The notes below the pieces were generated by a model that saw only the letters and a program-made list of their open reading frames with translations, was not told the origin of the DNA and searched no databases. Position numbers and translations under genes: made by a program. From positions 17,064,001-17,128,000 of the forward strand of contig OX291545.1 of NCBI GenBank assembly GCA_946406115.1: a stretch of 64,000 nt of DNA, given 5' to 3'. Positions 38,251-49,900 of the stretch are shown in pieces (position 1 is the stretch's first letter; every line of letters starts with the position of its first letter). The DNA is from Apoda limacodes (taxonomy: Eukaryota > Arthropoda > Insecta > Lepidoptera > Limacodidae).

Positions 38251-38979
38251 CGGTAACAAATGCATCAATCTGCATGTAGGATAAATCCCATAATACGTAC
38301 GAAGTTGGCAACAAGTGCACAGCGCGGCGCTGACTGTGAATAAGCTTCACTTCAGTGTAAGTGTTCGGTTATTCTATTGGCTATCTAAACAATATTGATA
38401 CAGAAATATAGCCATCTGATTATTTTATAACCAACCCATTAAATGATCATCTCAACCCTAACGTCAATCTAGAATGGATTTATTGTTTTTTTCTAGGAGT
38501 TCAAAAATCATTCTTAAAAATTATGAAGGTTATAATTTTCCTTTAACTTTTGTTCACCCTAATCAATTTTTACAAAAAGATCTCGTGTAGAAATATTATG
38601 GAAACCAAAAAGCTGGAGACTAATTAAAAAACATCTAAAGATTCTGCAATATTGTTAAAGTTGAAAGGGACGTTTTAAACGTGATATTTTAGAGTAAAAA
38701 GCCTTATATTTATCAAAAAAGATATGAAAGAAAATTAATAAACTAAGGCCAAACCTGCGAATGTGATTTGACGACCTGCTTTCCATATACATCTGCAACA
38801 ACAAACTCTGCAGTTATTTGCTTACTTTTATAATTCAGTCTAAAATTCACACAGAAATCTACAAGAAAATAGGTAATATAAATAACACAATAAACATTGA
38901 TCATTTTAAGTCATCAGTCGAGTCAGTGTGACAATATGAAAAAATAATTTATGTACTCAAGTTAGGGATAATATATGCA

Positions 38980-39260
38980 CCATATCAGCCTCATACGTCC
39001 CTACTGTTTGGGCACGGCCTTCTCTAACCGAGGGTGATTTAGGCCGAAGTACACACGCGGGCCCAGTGCGGATTGTAGACTGTTTTTTGACGTATGCAGG
39101 TTTCCTTGCGATGTTTTCCTCCACCACTATGCCTAATGTAACTAACGTACTTCATAAATTAAGAAGAAGACTCATTGGCACTCATGGGTTTCAAACCTCC
39201 ACCATTCAGGACGGAAGGTGAAACCGAAATCCCTGGGCCACCACTGACTGTATAAAAAGT
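38980..39260 (+). repeat. Family-F SINE-like repeat
   Basis: It includes GGCACGGCCTTCTC, CCAGTGCGGATTGTAGACTG, TGCAGGTTTCCTTGCGATGT and a degraded tRNA-like GGTTTCAAACCTCC end. This is a widespread lepidopteran SINE pattern by recollection. Partial relatives lie at 1.8, 48.3 and 50.4 kb. Confidence 0.65.
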
Positions 39261-39261
39261 C

Positions 39262-39425
39262 CAGGATCTAGGGGGGTGCGAGAAGGGGCACTTGCCCTGG
39301 GCGGCGAACAACACAACGGCAACAAGCCACTAGTTCAGTACATTATAAAATTTGCCTGAAGGGCAGCAAAGTGGCACTCTGCCCTGCCTTTTTAAAAATG
39401 TAGATCCGGGGCTGTATATACACAC
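39262..39425. other. Unassigned non-coding block with repeat-like look
   Basis: CCAGGATCTAGGGGGGTGCG and CTTGCCCTGGGCGGCGAAC, then CACTCTGCCCTGCC and TAGATCCGGGGCTG, look like mutually inverted halves around GATC(T/C)xGGG. GC is higher than in the flanks. Possibly an unclassified MITE. Confidence 0.3.
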
Positions 39426-40574
39426 CTAGCATATGCACATTCGAGGTAAATTTCTAGTCACAATAAAAATGTATCAGAACTTAATAAGTGAAATAAAAGT
39501 ATGTTTAGTGACGTGCACCTGATGATTTCAAGGAGTTTTAGGCATATTTATAAAGATGTCGTATTTCAACATACTTGGGGATTTTCTTATTTATTTATTT
39601 AATAAAACAGTTTTAAATGTATTGCCTTCCGCTGAAATCTCGCAGGGCTTATCTGCTTAGTCGAGACCGCTTTGCCCTGAGAAAAAAATCTTTTTTAAAA
39701 TAGTTTTACAAATTCTTTCTTTTCGCACAATATGTGGCGGTCCATTTAATATTTTCGTTAAAATATATTTTGATTTAAATTGTTATTTTTTGGTAGAATA
39801 TAAGTTGAAAAGTAGCTTAGTTTTCGTAAGTGATCATACCAGTTTTCAGTAAGTTCTTTATTTTAGTGATAAGTCTGATAGTAGGTATAATCATTTTTGT
39901 TTTATCATAGACATTTATTACTTTGCAGTGTTTAAATAGGCTTAAATTAAATTATGTACATATGCTTAGGTACTATAGCTTTTCATGATCTTATTTTTGA
40001 ATTATGAATCTTTCCAAGTATTAAGTGTTACGTGTGTGACCGTATGTACCTACCAATAAAATAGCTTATTATTTGTATTTTAGAATAGATTTTTCTAATT
40101 TTGTTACATATGTGGAATCCAATTAAATTTATTATCGTTATATTATAGTTCTGTATAAATGCCTAATGCTTAAAGTATAAATGCTTATGTACTTATTCTA
40201 AATATTTACTATTAAGTACATTGAATTCGGTTATGAAGACATGGATAATCATGGCTCACAATGGCTGGCTGTGTAAAATATTTTGAATGCGTTGAGTGTA
40301 TGTGCCTAAGCTTAGTTTTTTTTCATTGATAGCTAGACCAATGTCGTGTGCACATTTACATAAGATGTTGTATTTTTTGCATTATAGCTTGTGCTTCCTC
40401 CAGATTTGTGTCCTGCAGGCATGTATCGCCAGCAAATTGGTATACATAGGCCTCTTAAAAATGTTTTCTAAATGAACATAAATCAAGTTTTCGATCTGGA
40501 CTAAAATAGAAAGCTTTGGCCTGAGTCTTTTCAGTTATTTTTTTTTTGCCATACGTGTCCTAAATGACCTATTT
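39426..40574. other. No gene seen
   Basis: AT-rich; no motif-bearing frame, SINE or TIR recognised. Confidence 0.4.
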
Positions 40575-40790
40575 TTACTGTGGTGTTTTGTGAACCATTT
40601 TAAAGTTGGGCCCTGTATTCCATTTGGTTCTAATTTTGAAAAAAAATGTTTCAGACTTTAAACAATGGAATGCCTTAGAAAAGTCTATAAAAATAGTAAG
40701 AACATGTTTTCTCTCATTTAGGTATTTATTTACATTATTACTAAACTCGTTTGAAAATTGAGAGGTAAATAGGCTCACGAAATTGGCCAC
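40575..40790 (-). pseudogene. Reverse transcriptase fragment around motif A
   Basis: The minus frame reads FVSLFTSQFSNEFSNNV, then HVLTIFIDFSKAFHCLK. The FIDFSKAF segment is reverse-transcriptase motif A of non-LTR elements with the usual D after AF replaced by H. The fragment stops abruptly at a 374-bp MITE that starts at 40790, and the downstream part (toward 40500) is unrecognisable. Confidence 0.65.
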
Positions 40791-41163
40791 ACTTTAGATA
40801 GAGACAAAGTGAAAGTGTCGTGTCTTTTCTCATATACAAGACACCACAGTTTCGCTTCGTCTCTGTCATACTTTTGCGACCATCTTTTTTTCACAGCTGG
40901 CTAGATGTCTTTAGTCTTGCTTGATCCAAACGTAGTGACAGTGATGCCACTTTAGCCCTTTCAGGGCTAGGTCTAACCCATTTTAAGCTTCCACAGCTTT
41001 AATATAATTATTTAGCCCAATTTCTAGCCCTAAGATCGTGTATAGTCTGAACATAGACATAGAGAACATAGGAAAATGGTCGCAAAATTGTGACGAAGAC
41101 GAAGCGAAAGTGCGGTGTCTAGTCTGTGAAAAAAGATACCACAGGTTAACTTTGTCTAAAGTG
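40790..41163. mobile_element. MITE of 374 bp upstream of the BCDIN3D-like gene
   Basis: The left terminus CACTTTAGA and right terminus TCTAAAGTG are inverted. Deeper in the arms, TTTCGCTTCGTCT and TTTTGCGACCAT match after inversion, giving arms of about 90 bp. It abuts an RT fragment on the left and ends about 170 bp before the ATG at 41336. The 60-codon frame inside it (41038-41220) is a by-product of the arm sequence. Confidence 0.78.
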
Positions 41164-41335
41164 AGGCCTGCACAGTGCATAGGACAGATTACAAAACCCA
41201 AAGTCTATGTGTCTAACTAATGCCTGAAACAAAAATCGTGTACCTACAACAATAAGACAAAAATTTTCATAAAACTTTGCACAACACTGTCGCTCAAATT
41301 TATCAGTCTGCGTGTGAGTCAGAGTACCTGTCGGA

Positions 41336-42067
41336 ATGAAATCGGAAGATCTTCAGTTCTATGGAAATAATCCAGGTGCTGTAAAGTTTGGAAATTTTAT
41401 AAATTACTATTCTTTTCACAATGCTAAACAGAGGATTGATTGTCTAAATCCCGATATGTTTCCGAGTTCTTCTGCTATCAAACCATATGTTTGCTTAGAT
41501 ATTGGGTGTAACACAGGCGAACTTACATTTGAGTTGTTACAATACCTACAAGAAATATTTCCCAGCAAAGAAATTCACATTTTGGGCATAGATATAGATC
41601 CATCGCTGATAGAAAGGGCTCAAGAATTGTATGGTGATGTGACTAATATATCATTTATTGCATGCGATATAATGTCTGAACAAGGACATCAGAACATTCA
41701 AAACAAATTGGATAAATTTGGTGTGCAACATTTTAATGTAACGTTTTGTTTCTCAGTGACAATGTGGATACATTTAAATTATGGTGATGAAGGCTTAATC
41801 GAATTTTTAAAATTTATTAGAAATAATTCTAGATGTATAATATTGGAACTGCAACCTTGGAAATGCTACAGAAGTGCACTAAGAAGAGTGACAAAAACAG
41901 GAAATACATTCCCCCTATATAAAACATTAAAAATTAGAAGTGATATTACCGCATTTATAGAATCATCCTTAAGCAGTAAAATTCAAGAAAATATATTTAA
42001 GAATGTACATGAATCAAAAAGCTATGCATGGAACAGAAAAATCATAAGCTTCCAGAGGGTAGAATAA
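41336..42067 (+). CDS. BCDIN3D: BCDIN3D-like RNA 5'-monophosphate methyltransferase
   Basis: A 243-residue intronless frame with ATG at 41336. The N-terminus NNPGAVKFGNFINYYSFH is the conserved lead-in of BCDIN3D. Residues 53-63 (CLDIGCNTGEL) are the S-adenosylmethionine-binding motif I, followed by the acidic LGIDIDPSLIERA strand. FCFSVTMWIHLNYGDEGL (about 139-156) and LELQPWKCYRSALRR (about 170-184) match the Bin3-type signature segments. In animals BCDIN3D O-methylates the 5' monophosphate of certain pre-miRNAs and of tRNA-His in the cytoplasm, using SAM (family knowledge). All SAM-site residues look intact and the length is somewhat below the roughly 290 residues of the human protein. A poly(A) signal AATAAA sits near 42304. 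A 374-bp MITE ends only about 170 bp upstream of the start codon, so it may overlap the promoter. Identification is confident from several collinear family motifs. Confidence 0.93.
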   Translation: MKSEDLQFYGNNPGAVKFGNFINYYSFHNAKQRIDCLNPDMFPSSSAIKPYVCLDIGCNTGELTFELLQYLQEIFPSKEIHILGIDIDPSLIERAQELYGDVTNISFIACDIMSEQGHQNIQNKLDKFGVQHFNVTFCFSVTMWIHLNYGDEGLIEFLKFIRNNSRCIILELQPWKCYRSALRRVTKTGNTFPLYKTLKIRSDITAFIESSLSSKIQENIFKNVHESKSYAWNRKIISFQRVE

Positions 42068-42299
42068 TTAGAAGAATAAAGGGAAAAAGAATTGATCAAA
42101 ATTTTGACCTTTAACTCTTTGTAAACTTATGATTTAGGCAAAAAAAGCACTTGAGGCATGGTGCCAACGATACAGCATTTTCAATACATGAGGAATAAGT
42201 CTACCACGATCATTTTGAAAATGCTCTCTTTATACTGATACTGCATGATTATTATATATAAACTATAATATTCTGCACTTATTAACATTTTGTTATATT

Positions 42300-42315
42300 T
42301 ATTGAAATAAAAAAG
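42300..42315 (+). terminator. Polyadenylation signal of the BCDIN3D-like gene
   Basis: The canonical AATAAA lies about 240 bp after the stop codon within TTGAAATAAAAAAGAG. It is the first canonical hexamer after the stop in this strand and fits a short 3' UTR; cleavage site not determined. Confidence 0.45.
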
Positions 42316-42439
42316 AGATAAAATCTTACTACCTTGTTTGTGACAGCAATGTTATAGATGACCCAATATAAATAATATACCATACAAGTGTTTGCACATG
42401 AAAGGGTTCGCAAACATGCAACAAAGAATTTTAGATTTA

Positions 42440-43345
42440 AGGACAAACTTAACTTTTTAAGGTTCTGTATCTCATACGCCGATCGTGTAAAGTTGGCAGC
42501 TTTAGTATTTTAAGCCTCTCCTCATATGATTTTCTTTTAGTCCAAATGGTATTTTAGTAGCCTGCCTTAGAACACTTTCTAAAAGAGTGATGTCCTTTAC
42601 AAAATATGGACTCCATACCTGAAACGCATACTCAAGCAAAGGTCTTACGTATTTCTTGTATATTTTTATAGAGGTTGCTATGTTGATGAACAGAAAGGAT
42701 CGCTGTATCACATAAAGGAAAGACATAGCTTTTTTCACTAGTACACTTACATGATCTGCCCATTTTAAATTGCTTGTAATTAATATCCCAAAATCTTTTT
42801 GTGAGTTCACAGCAAAAATCGGTGCGCCATCAAGCCAGTATGTTTGACATAGATTATTGTTCCCTTGGTGCAGCACTGTACACTTATTTGCATTGAGTTT
42901 GATTATTCACTGTTGAGATTATTCACAAATTAAGAATTACATTATTCATTCATGTAAATGATCAATGTCATTCTTTAATTGTCCTGATTGTACCAGTGGG
43001 TTACCAAAAAATTTACCATTGTCTGCAAAGAAGTTTGCTGAAGATTTTAGCAAAGAAATCAAATCAGTGACAAAACTGCTAAATAATGTTGGAGCAAGCA
43101 CACTTCCCTGTGGGGCTCCACTGAGAACTTCTCTTGTCTGTGATAACGTTTTCCAACTCATACTTGGAATGTGCGTTGTGTAAGGTATGCCTTAATCCAG
43201 ATCAAAAGTTTGCCCCTGATGCCGAAATGCTCTAGCTTTAATAATAATCGCTGGTTAGGTACTTTGTCAAAAGCCCGTTCAAAATCAAGATAAATAACAT
43301 CAACTGGATTTTTATGGTTTATCTCCTTGGTCCATAGTTTATAGG
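42440..43345 (-). pseudogene. Non-LTR reverse transcriptase fragment (motif A to C-terminus), FADD mutated
   Basis: Read on the minus strand: VDVIYLDFERAFDKVPNQRL (about 43200-43310, motif A), then VLSGAPQGSVLAPTLF and FFADNGKFFG (43000-43150), then KCTVLHQGN, FGILITSNLKWADHVS, and YKKYVRPLLEYAFQVWSP (42560-42900). After a frameshift it ends KLPTLHDRRMRYRTLKK near 42440. The catalytic F/YADD reads FADN, so the copy cannot polymerise DNA, and the frame changes at least twice. It lies 400 bp downstream of the BCDIN3D-like gene in opposite orientation. Confidence 0.8.
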
Positions 43346-44589
43346 ATCACTTAGTTGTCCATCTGTCTGACAAGATGCTTTTTGTCAGGTTTTCCGTCTA
43401 TCTGACAATATCCTTTTTCTCAGGAATTAATGTAGGTATCAAGTTGAAATGAATATCAAATACTAAGTTCTATAGACCCTTGAAGTTGTAAAAAAAATCA
43501 AGTTTTTAAGTCAACACAATAAAAAAATACGCCTATTTTTGACGCATATTTTGGCATTTGCAAATAAATCAAAACCTATAGGCTACTTCCCGTTGTCGTA
43601 GACTCATGAAATTTGGCAAAAAACAATGCCATGTAGCACACATAAAGGTAAACAATCTGAAAAACATAGATTTGTTGTTACATCACAAAAAAAAATTATT
43701 TTTTTTCATTTATAAAATTATTTGCAGTTGGTAAACTAACCGTGACTTATGTCGATGTATTGGGACAACAGTTATCCAACGGTAAAGTTAAGTTTGTCCC
43801 TCATTACAGTTTACCTTTTATGGAACCCTCAGTGCGCAAGACCGGCTCGACTTGACCGGTTTTTTAACGTAAATCTGAAAAGTGTAAAACCATTATGAAC
43901 TTGTGAGTGTTGGCAACCAAATTTATATGAAATGTTTTTAATAAAATTTTATTTCTTTACGGCAGGCACCCCAGACTTATTTATTTTTTTAGGCTCTATT
44001 TATTGCAATTCAGCTGTCTATTTTAATGGCCTACTGTATCATTGCTACTTACATCATAATGTGGTGGACAGCCTTTTATCACTAATCACCTACCACTTTA
44101 ACCCTGCGTGACAGGTGTGAGCCTATCGCCACAACACTGCTTATGATGCGGTGTATCTGGACTAAGGTGGTTTATATTTACCTATATACGTCGTAATAAG
44201 ACCTAGGACAGAATAAAATACTGTACAGATATGGGTTTTTCCCGTTCGTCTAAATGTTATGTTCAACCGATTATGCATCCCCTATATGAGGGGTTAGAAG
44301 TTTTGGATTTCTTAATTGTTATGTTGCCGTTACAACGTTGCAAACTTTAACATCCTCACCACATTTTGCTTGCAAAATCAACATAAATCTATGATATTAA
44401 ATTAAACTCATAACATAAATTAACCTATTTGTATAGTTACACAATTAAACATTCAGGTGCTTTTACTATTCTACCTGATTTAGGTTTAAATGGTACATCG
44501 GTAGCTTGCTGATTCTTTAACTTATTTACATCACAATCTGTTACAACTATGTCCTTTGACTTAAGACCTTTTTGCTTCTGAGGTTATTT
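43346..44589. other. No gene seen; SINE tail at 43.8 kb
   Basis: AT-rich. TGTCTGACAAGATGC and ATCTGACAATATCCTTT near 43370-43410 look like two diverged units. 44100-44500 could contain the 3' LTR of the Bel/Pao remnant, but no matching 5' LTR was seen. Confidence 0.35.
43805..43870 (+). repeat. Family-A SINE tail fragment
   Basis: GGAACCCTCAGTGCGCAAGA then CTTGACCGGTTTTTTA is the 3' tail of family A. The body upstream is not recognisable. Confidence 0.55.
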
Positions 44590-45370
44590 CTAGTCAGGAT
44601 ATAACCTTTGAACAGGTCTAACTAAAATGGAACCCTAAAATTTTTTTTTTATTCTAGACAGGCCATCTTTCCTTTCATATAACACTACAGCTAAAGGCCA
44701 CAACTGCCGCTTTGAATCACTGTCTACTAAGACGATATCGCCTTATTTTAAATTGTGTAAATTAGCTTGTTGTCGTTTATAAACGAGACCTGACAAGTAC
44801 TCATTATGGAAACGTGGTCTTAAATCTGCTCGTAGTTTCTGTAAATAACATAAAAGTAAATATAAATTATTTCTAACTCGTCTACAGATGTCATCTGTTT
44901 TCGATTGAGTAATATCATGTAAAAATACGCTGGAGTAAAAGGTTAAAGTTGCTCAAAGTTAGAAAAACGTTTACACATTGTTTCTCGATCCTGATTTTTA
45001 TGGGTATCCATCTTTTTCTGTACCCCTCTGTGGTTTCCGCATCGACAAAAAATCATTCTCGTCAATTTTTTGTCACTCAACCACAGATCTTTAATATCAT
45101 CCTCAACTTTTAAAAGCAACTCAACTTTCTGCCTTAAAAGAGACTGAACGACTGTAGGTTTCTCTTCAAATTTATTCTGTAAATCTTGGTCTGCAGTTGT
45201 ATAAAACCGTCTTAAGATTGCCCTTTTTTTCTTAAGTTTCTCCATAGCAACAATATTCATAAAACGTACTTTCGTCTTGTATGGAAATACGCCACTAATT
45301 ATTTTGAAAAAACCGTTCTTCCTTTTAACGCTCGTAAGGATAATATGTACGTAGTTCGGTCACCCCAATA
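44590..45370 (-). mobile_element. Bel/Pao-like LTR retrotransposon remnant with middle deleted
   Basis: Minus order: a primer-binding-like TGGGGTGACCGAAC at about 45353-45366; a gag N-terminus from ATG 45260 (MEKLKKKRAILRRFYTT); then, with no protease, RT or integrase between, the C-terminal DUF5641 segment of pol at about 44590-44930 (RADLRPRFHNEYLSGLVYK, RQQANLHNLK-stop-GDIVLVD, QLWPLAVVL, ending VRPVQRLYPD). An internal deletion has therefore fused gag to the pol end near 44935. The DUF5641 part has at least one in-frame stop. LTRs were not found by eye. Orientation, order and two independent family motifs support the call. Confidence 0.7.
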
Positions 45371-45568
45371 ATAAAACTTAATTATGCTGCAGGTTCTTGT
45401 TGGGTTTTACTGAATAAAAACTGAGGAAAGACGTTATAAATAAATAAGCAATATATTGTAATTTAGATAAAATTCGTATACACAGCCACTGAACAGTCGA
45501 AAACAGTCTTTTGTTACACTTCTGGCATATGAAATCAAAGTCAAAATAGGTTTGCTAACACCTTAGAG

Positions 45569-45981
45569 CAGAGGTGCCCAAACTGTTGCAAAAAAAATTA
45601 TTTGTTTAAATAAAATAATATCAATGGCATCACTATGGTTTAGAAAGTTAAGGTCCCTGGGAAATAACGGAAAAAAGCCGCGCATGTGCTCGGGTTTTTA
45701 GTGTAAGATGTTGCATGTTACCGTCACCATGCTTTTAGCTTTTATTGAAAATATTCCCAAATTTGGAAACTAAGCGGAAGACCACAAATCATGCACCATA
45801 ATCACGATAATTAATATTTGTTTCATTGTAAATGACTATTTAACACAAATTTAACATGTTCACATTGTGTAGTAGTTTTATTTACGAATAAAAATTTTTT
45901 TTAGGTACAAACAAGCGTCGATCTCCCAGTCATAAATTTTTAGTAAGTAGATCTTCCTAGAAAAAAGTATAGGCACCACTG
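45569..45981. mobile_element. hAT-type MITE with perfect 8-bp target duplication
   Basis: The left end starts CAGAGGTGCCCAAACT and the right end, reverse-complemented, starts CAGTGGTGCCTATACT (13 of 16 match), the hAT-type CAGNGGTNNCC terminus. The 8 bases just outside are CCTTAGAG on both sides (45561-45568 and 45982-45989), exactly the hAT target-duplication length. The 413-bp interior has no ORF. An autonomous hAT source must have mobilised it. Confidence 0.88.
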
Positions 45982-46916
45982 CCTTAGAGGTTTTGATGAT
46001 CAACAGTGAGTGGAGATAAATTGGTCATGAAATCGACAGTTCTTTTTATCAACCAAACTATCTGCCGCCTACCTTACCCTACCCATCTGCTTCCAAGATC
46101 CTTAATTTTTAGACGAGTAATTCACAACATGCTACCATTTTTGTATAGCTTATCATTCACGGCTTATCGATACATAATATACTTAGCTGGAAGCACCGGA
46201 TCTACTTATGTATATTTTTTGCCCATAAATAGTTATTACGACGCCGGGTATTCCTTTACGTTGCAACAGCGCAAGGGGATGACATAAATTAAGGAAAAAA
46301 AAATTAATCCTATGAAGTCAGTGCGCGTGAACACAAGGATAGCTAAAGGGACTGAGAACATAAAATTCAGATCTTAAATTCCCACAAATATTTCTTTTCG
46401 CGGTAACGGAACATCCAATCGATTTTATTGGCACACGACTCAACTGAAAAGGTTTTTTGATTAACTGGCCGTTTAAATGATAGCCTAACTGAAAAAAAGA
46501 TATCCTGATTAACCCTATTATCTTTTTCAGGAAACTTCCAGTTTGTTACGGATTTTTCCAGTACATTTCAGCTATATTTTCTGAGTCATCTCATTACAGA
46601 TGTGTCAAAACATACTGGAAAAGGACCCGCTTAGTAATTATAAACATCCAGATTTTTGTGAGAAAATTAGTTTGATGCAATGGACTGTAAGCTGGCTTTC
46701 AATTTAAGACATACATAGTTTTATCACAGAAAAATGAACTCTATTTAAGATCAACATCGTCGATTTCCACTTAACGCCTAGTAAATTTTATGTTTATACG
46801 CCATTCACAAGAGGAACCTATCAATTTGTGCAAAAAGAAAAAGTTATTTTTGAAATATTTAAATCCTTATTATTTATATTTAACATTTATACAATAGCTT
46901 TAAAGGATCATGACGA

Positions 46917-49900
46917 TTAAGTATTGACTTCGTCTGTGCTATGTTCAAACTCCAATTTTACTTGATTGCTGATTCTATCGACATCCATTTCTGATTCTTG
47001 AGCGTTCAACATATTGAGTGTCACCTGGAATAAATCAAAATCCAATTAAATAAAAGTACATAATATTCGAAAGTATAACTGATATCTGTGAAGAATTCAT
47101 ATCCGTACACGGAAAAAAAAGAGTTTCCAAGTTCTATTCCACCAAAGTAATTTGCATTCAGTCAAGAAATCCAACTATTTTGGACTTATTTTGTTCACAG
47201 AAGGCAATATTATTTCCCAGAAAAAAAATCATTTTATCAATCGAAATTGATAAACTTCTTTTCGTATAAACAAATTTTTTTTTAACCAAATAAATGTTCG
47301 TTTTAGATCAACCAAACTTAAATTAATTACCCTAAGACAGTTAATGTTCTTGTATAAAATAAATACATTTTTATATGCAACATTTTATTTTTCTTCGTTT
47401 GAAAAAAAAAAATATTTTGCTTTAATATAATTTATTTTGCGCCAAAATCATGGTTTTCTTAAATCTGCGACGTCACTTATTAAAAACTATATTTTTCGAT
47501 GAAAATAATTGTATCTTAAATCAAAGCCAGTGAAATGTTCAGTTAAGATAATATTGTTTTGAATTAGAGAAAATAATAATTTTAACAGAATTTGTTAGAT
47601 TCTTGACTCAAAATCTGATATTTTATGCTAAAACTATTGTTTTAGTCGAAACAAATAAAATACCTGCTTTAAAATATTAAACATTTTCGTTGAAATTTAT
47701 CAACTAGTATCCCTTTGAACGAATTTTCTTTTCGTTTAAGTAAATACTTGCATTTTCAAAATTGAATGAACCTCATCACTGTCCTTCATAGGATTTCGTG
47801 TTGGCTTTTAATTTTAAATAATTGTTTATTGTAGGGTTTTGTGCGTCAAATTAGTATCAGTTTATGCGAGAAACCTACAGGTAATTATTTTCTGAGAATT
47901 GTAAAGCTTGTAGCGGATCATATCATACCGCTACAAGCAAGGCTGACGTCACGCGTCCTACATCGCGCTATCAAAGTTTCTTCTGTCGATGAGTATATAT
48001 AGAAAACCGAACAGAATGACAAGTGGACCACGGCGGTCCCCAGGCATAACACCTCGCCTGGCAGGAGATCTCCTCTTTGCCGCCGCACCACAAGCATCCA
48101 GCAAACAGTCGCATTCGTCTATCAGAAACGATAAGCGAAGTTAAGCAACGTCGACCGTGGTCAGTATTTGGATGGGTGACCGCTTTTCTTCCATGTTTAA
48201 GAAGGATCGTTAAATAGTCATAACAATTATAATTAAACATAACGCTGTATAATCAGCTAAAGGCGAGAATAAGCTACCTTAGTGCGGGTAGACTGCCTAT
48301 ATGGCCCAAGCCTCCAGAAAAAGAGGCCTGTGCCTCTGCAGTAGGGCACTACTAGCTCGACAACGTCCGCTAAGACACACTAAGTCAGTGCGGTAGTGAC
48401 TCTATATGGCCCAAGCCTCCAGAAAAGAGGCGTAGGGCTTTTTAAAAAAACTTTATTTAATCTTGACGGTTAACTATGTCATTTTGGACCGAAACATTTT
48501 TTGTTTTAAACTAAAATATAATGTTATTAATTTAAGAGCTGATGTAGTCTAGTTAAGAGCACTATTCTCTTGTGTGAACTAGAAATTTCTTCCGTGCAAT
48601 AAAGCACGAAGTTCTACGCCCAAGAAAACTAAGTGTTTCAAATAAAGAAGCATATTTTTCTTCAATGAATTAAATATTGTTTCAAATTGATAGAGTTTTA
48701 TTTACTGGTTCAATGAAATTTGATCTTGTGATAACTTCATATTATTTTAAATATTTAAGAGAAATAATATCTTAGATGAAGTAAATATTCGTTGGTGCAT
48801 ATATGAAACGATATTCTCTTGGCTCAACTAATTCTTTTTTACCGTGTAAATTTTGATATTAAAGGACAATGTAAATAGTAGGAAGCAATTTGTATCATAT
48901 AAAAGTACTAGCTTTTGCCCGCGGTTTCACCCGCCCTAAATTCGGTTATCGGTGTAGGCTTTAAACGACAACTCCTCAATTATAGAAAAAAACCGGCCAC
49001 GTGCGAGTCATACTCGCGTACGAAGGGTTTCGTAACATTATCTCTAAAAACTGCAAAAAAATTCACGTTTGTTCGATGAGAGCCTCCCTTATATATTTGT
49101 TTTATTTTAATTTAAATATTAATTTTTTGAGTGAGTATATAACTAAATATTCTGTAAATAATTTAAGCGTCTACCTGTTGCCGTTATCAATATCGAACAA
49201 AAACATCACGTTTGATGTATCGGAGCCCCCTTAAATATTTATTTTATTCTGTTTTTAGTATTTGTTCTTATAGTGGCAACAGATATACATCATCTGTGAA
49301 AATTTCAATTGTCTTAGTATCACGGCTCATGAGATAGAGCCTGATGACAGATGGACAGCGAAGTCTTAGTAATAGGGTTCCGTTTTACCTTTGGGTAAGG
49401 AACCCTAAAAAACCAACTCACACTTGACGTTTTCACGTAGCCTATGTCCTTCCCCGGAACTCAAACTCTCTCCATGCCAAATTTGCCCGCGATTTCACCC
49501 GCGCTAAATTCGGTTATCGGTGTGAGATTTTAACGGCAACTTCTCAATTATAAAAAAAACCGACACACATGACGTTTTCAGGTAGCCTATGTCCTTTTTG
49601 GGACTCAAGCTATCACCATGCCAAATTTCATCTTAATCGGTACAGCGATTTAAGCGAGAAAAGATGACATACAGAGTTACTTTCGTATTTATAATATTAG
49701 TATGGATATCATGATCATGATCATATAATGCTGTTTTTTCTACTTACCTTAAAGGGAATAGTTTACAAACGAATAATGTAGGGCTAGGTACAATGTTACA
49801 ACGTAAATATCACAATACCTATCTGGTAATTATTGTAATATCATGTCGTTTGTCATTGTAATAGTCACCATTCCAAGAAAACATTCAAGTATACAACACC

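Larger units (their letters stand above)
47106..48848. mobile_element. Candidate 1.74-kb TIR element in BAP18-like intron 3
   Basis: The left end TACACGGAAAAAAAAGAGTT and the inverted right end TACACGGTAAAAAAGAATT form short TIRs. The interior is AT-rich with many degenerate ATAAATATTNGTTTTAAATCAA-like stretches and carries other repeats near 48.0-48.4 kb, probably nested insertions. No transposase frame. A clear target duplication was not seen, so the boundaries rest on the TIRs alone. Confidence 0.5.

Noticed and set aside
37994..38350. A 118-codon minus-strand protein
   Set aside because: The frame exists because the ACTAGT array lacks stops in that frame; the product has no domain.
48125..48195. 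A 5S rRNA gene
   Set aside because: Only the internal control region is similar; the two ends that form the acceptor stem are missing and the same piece recurs in a SINE.
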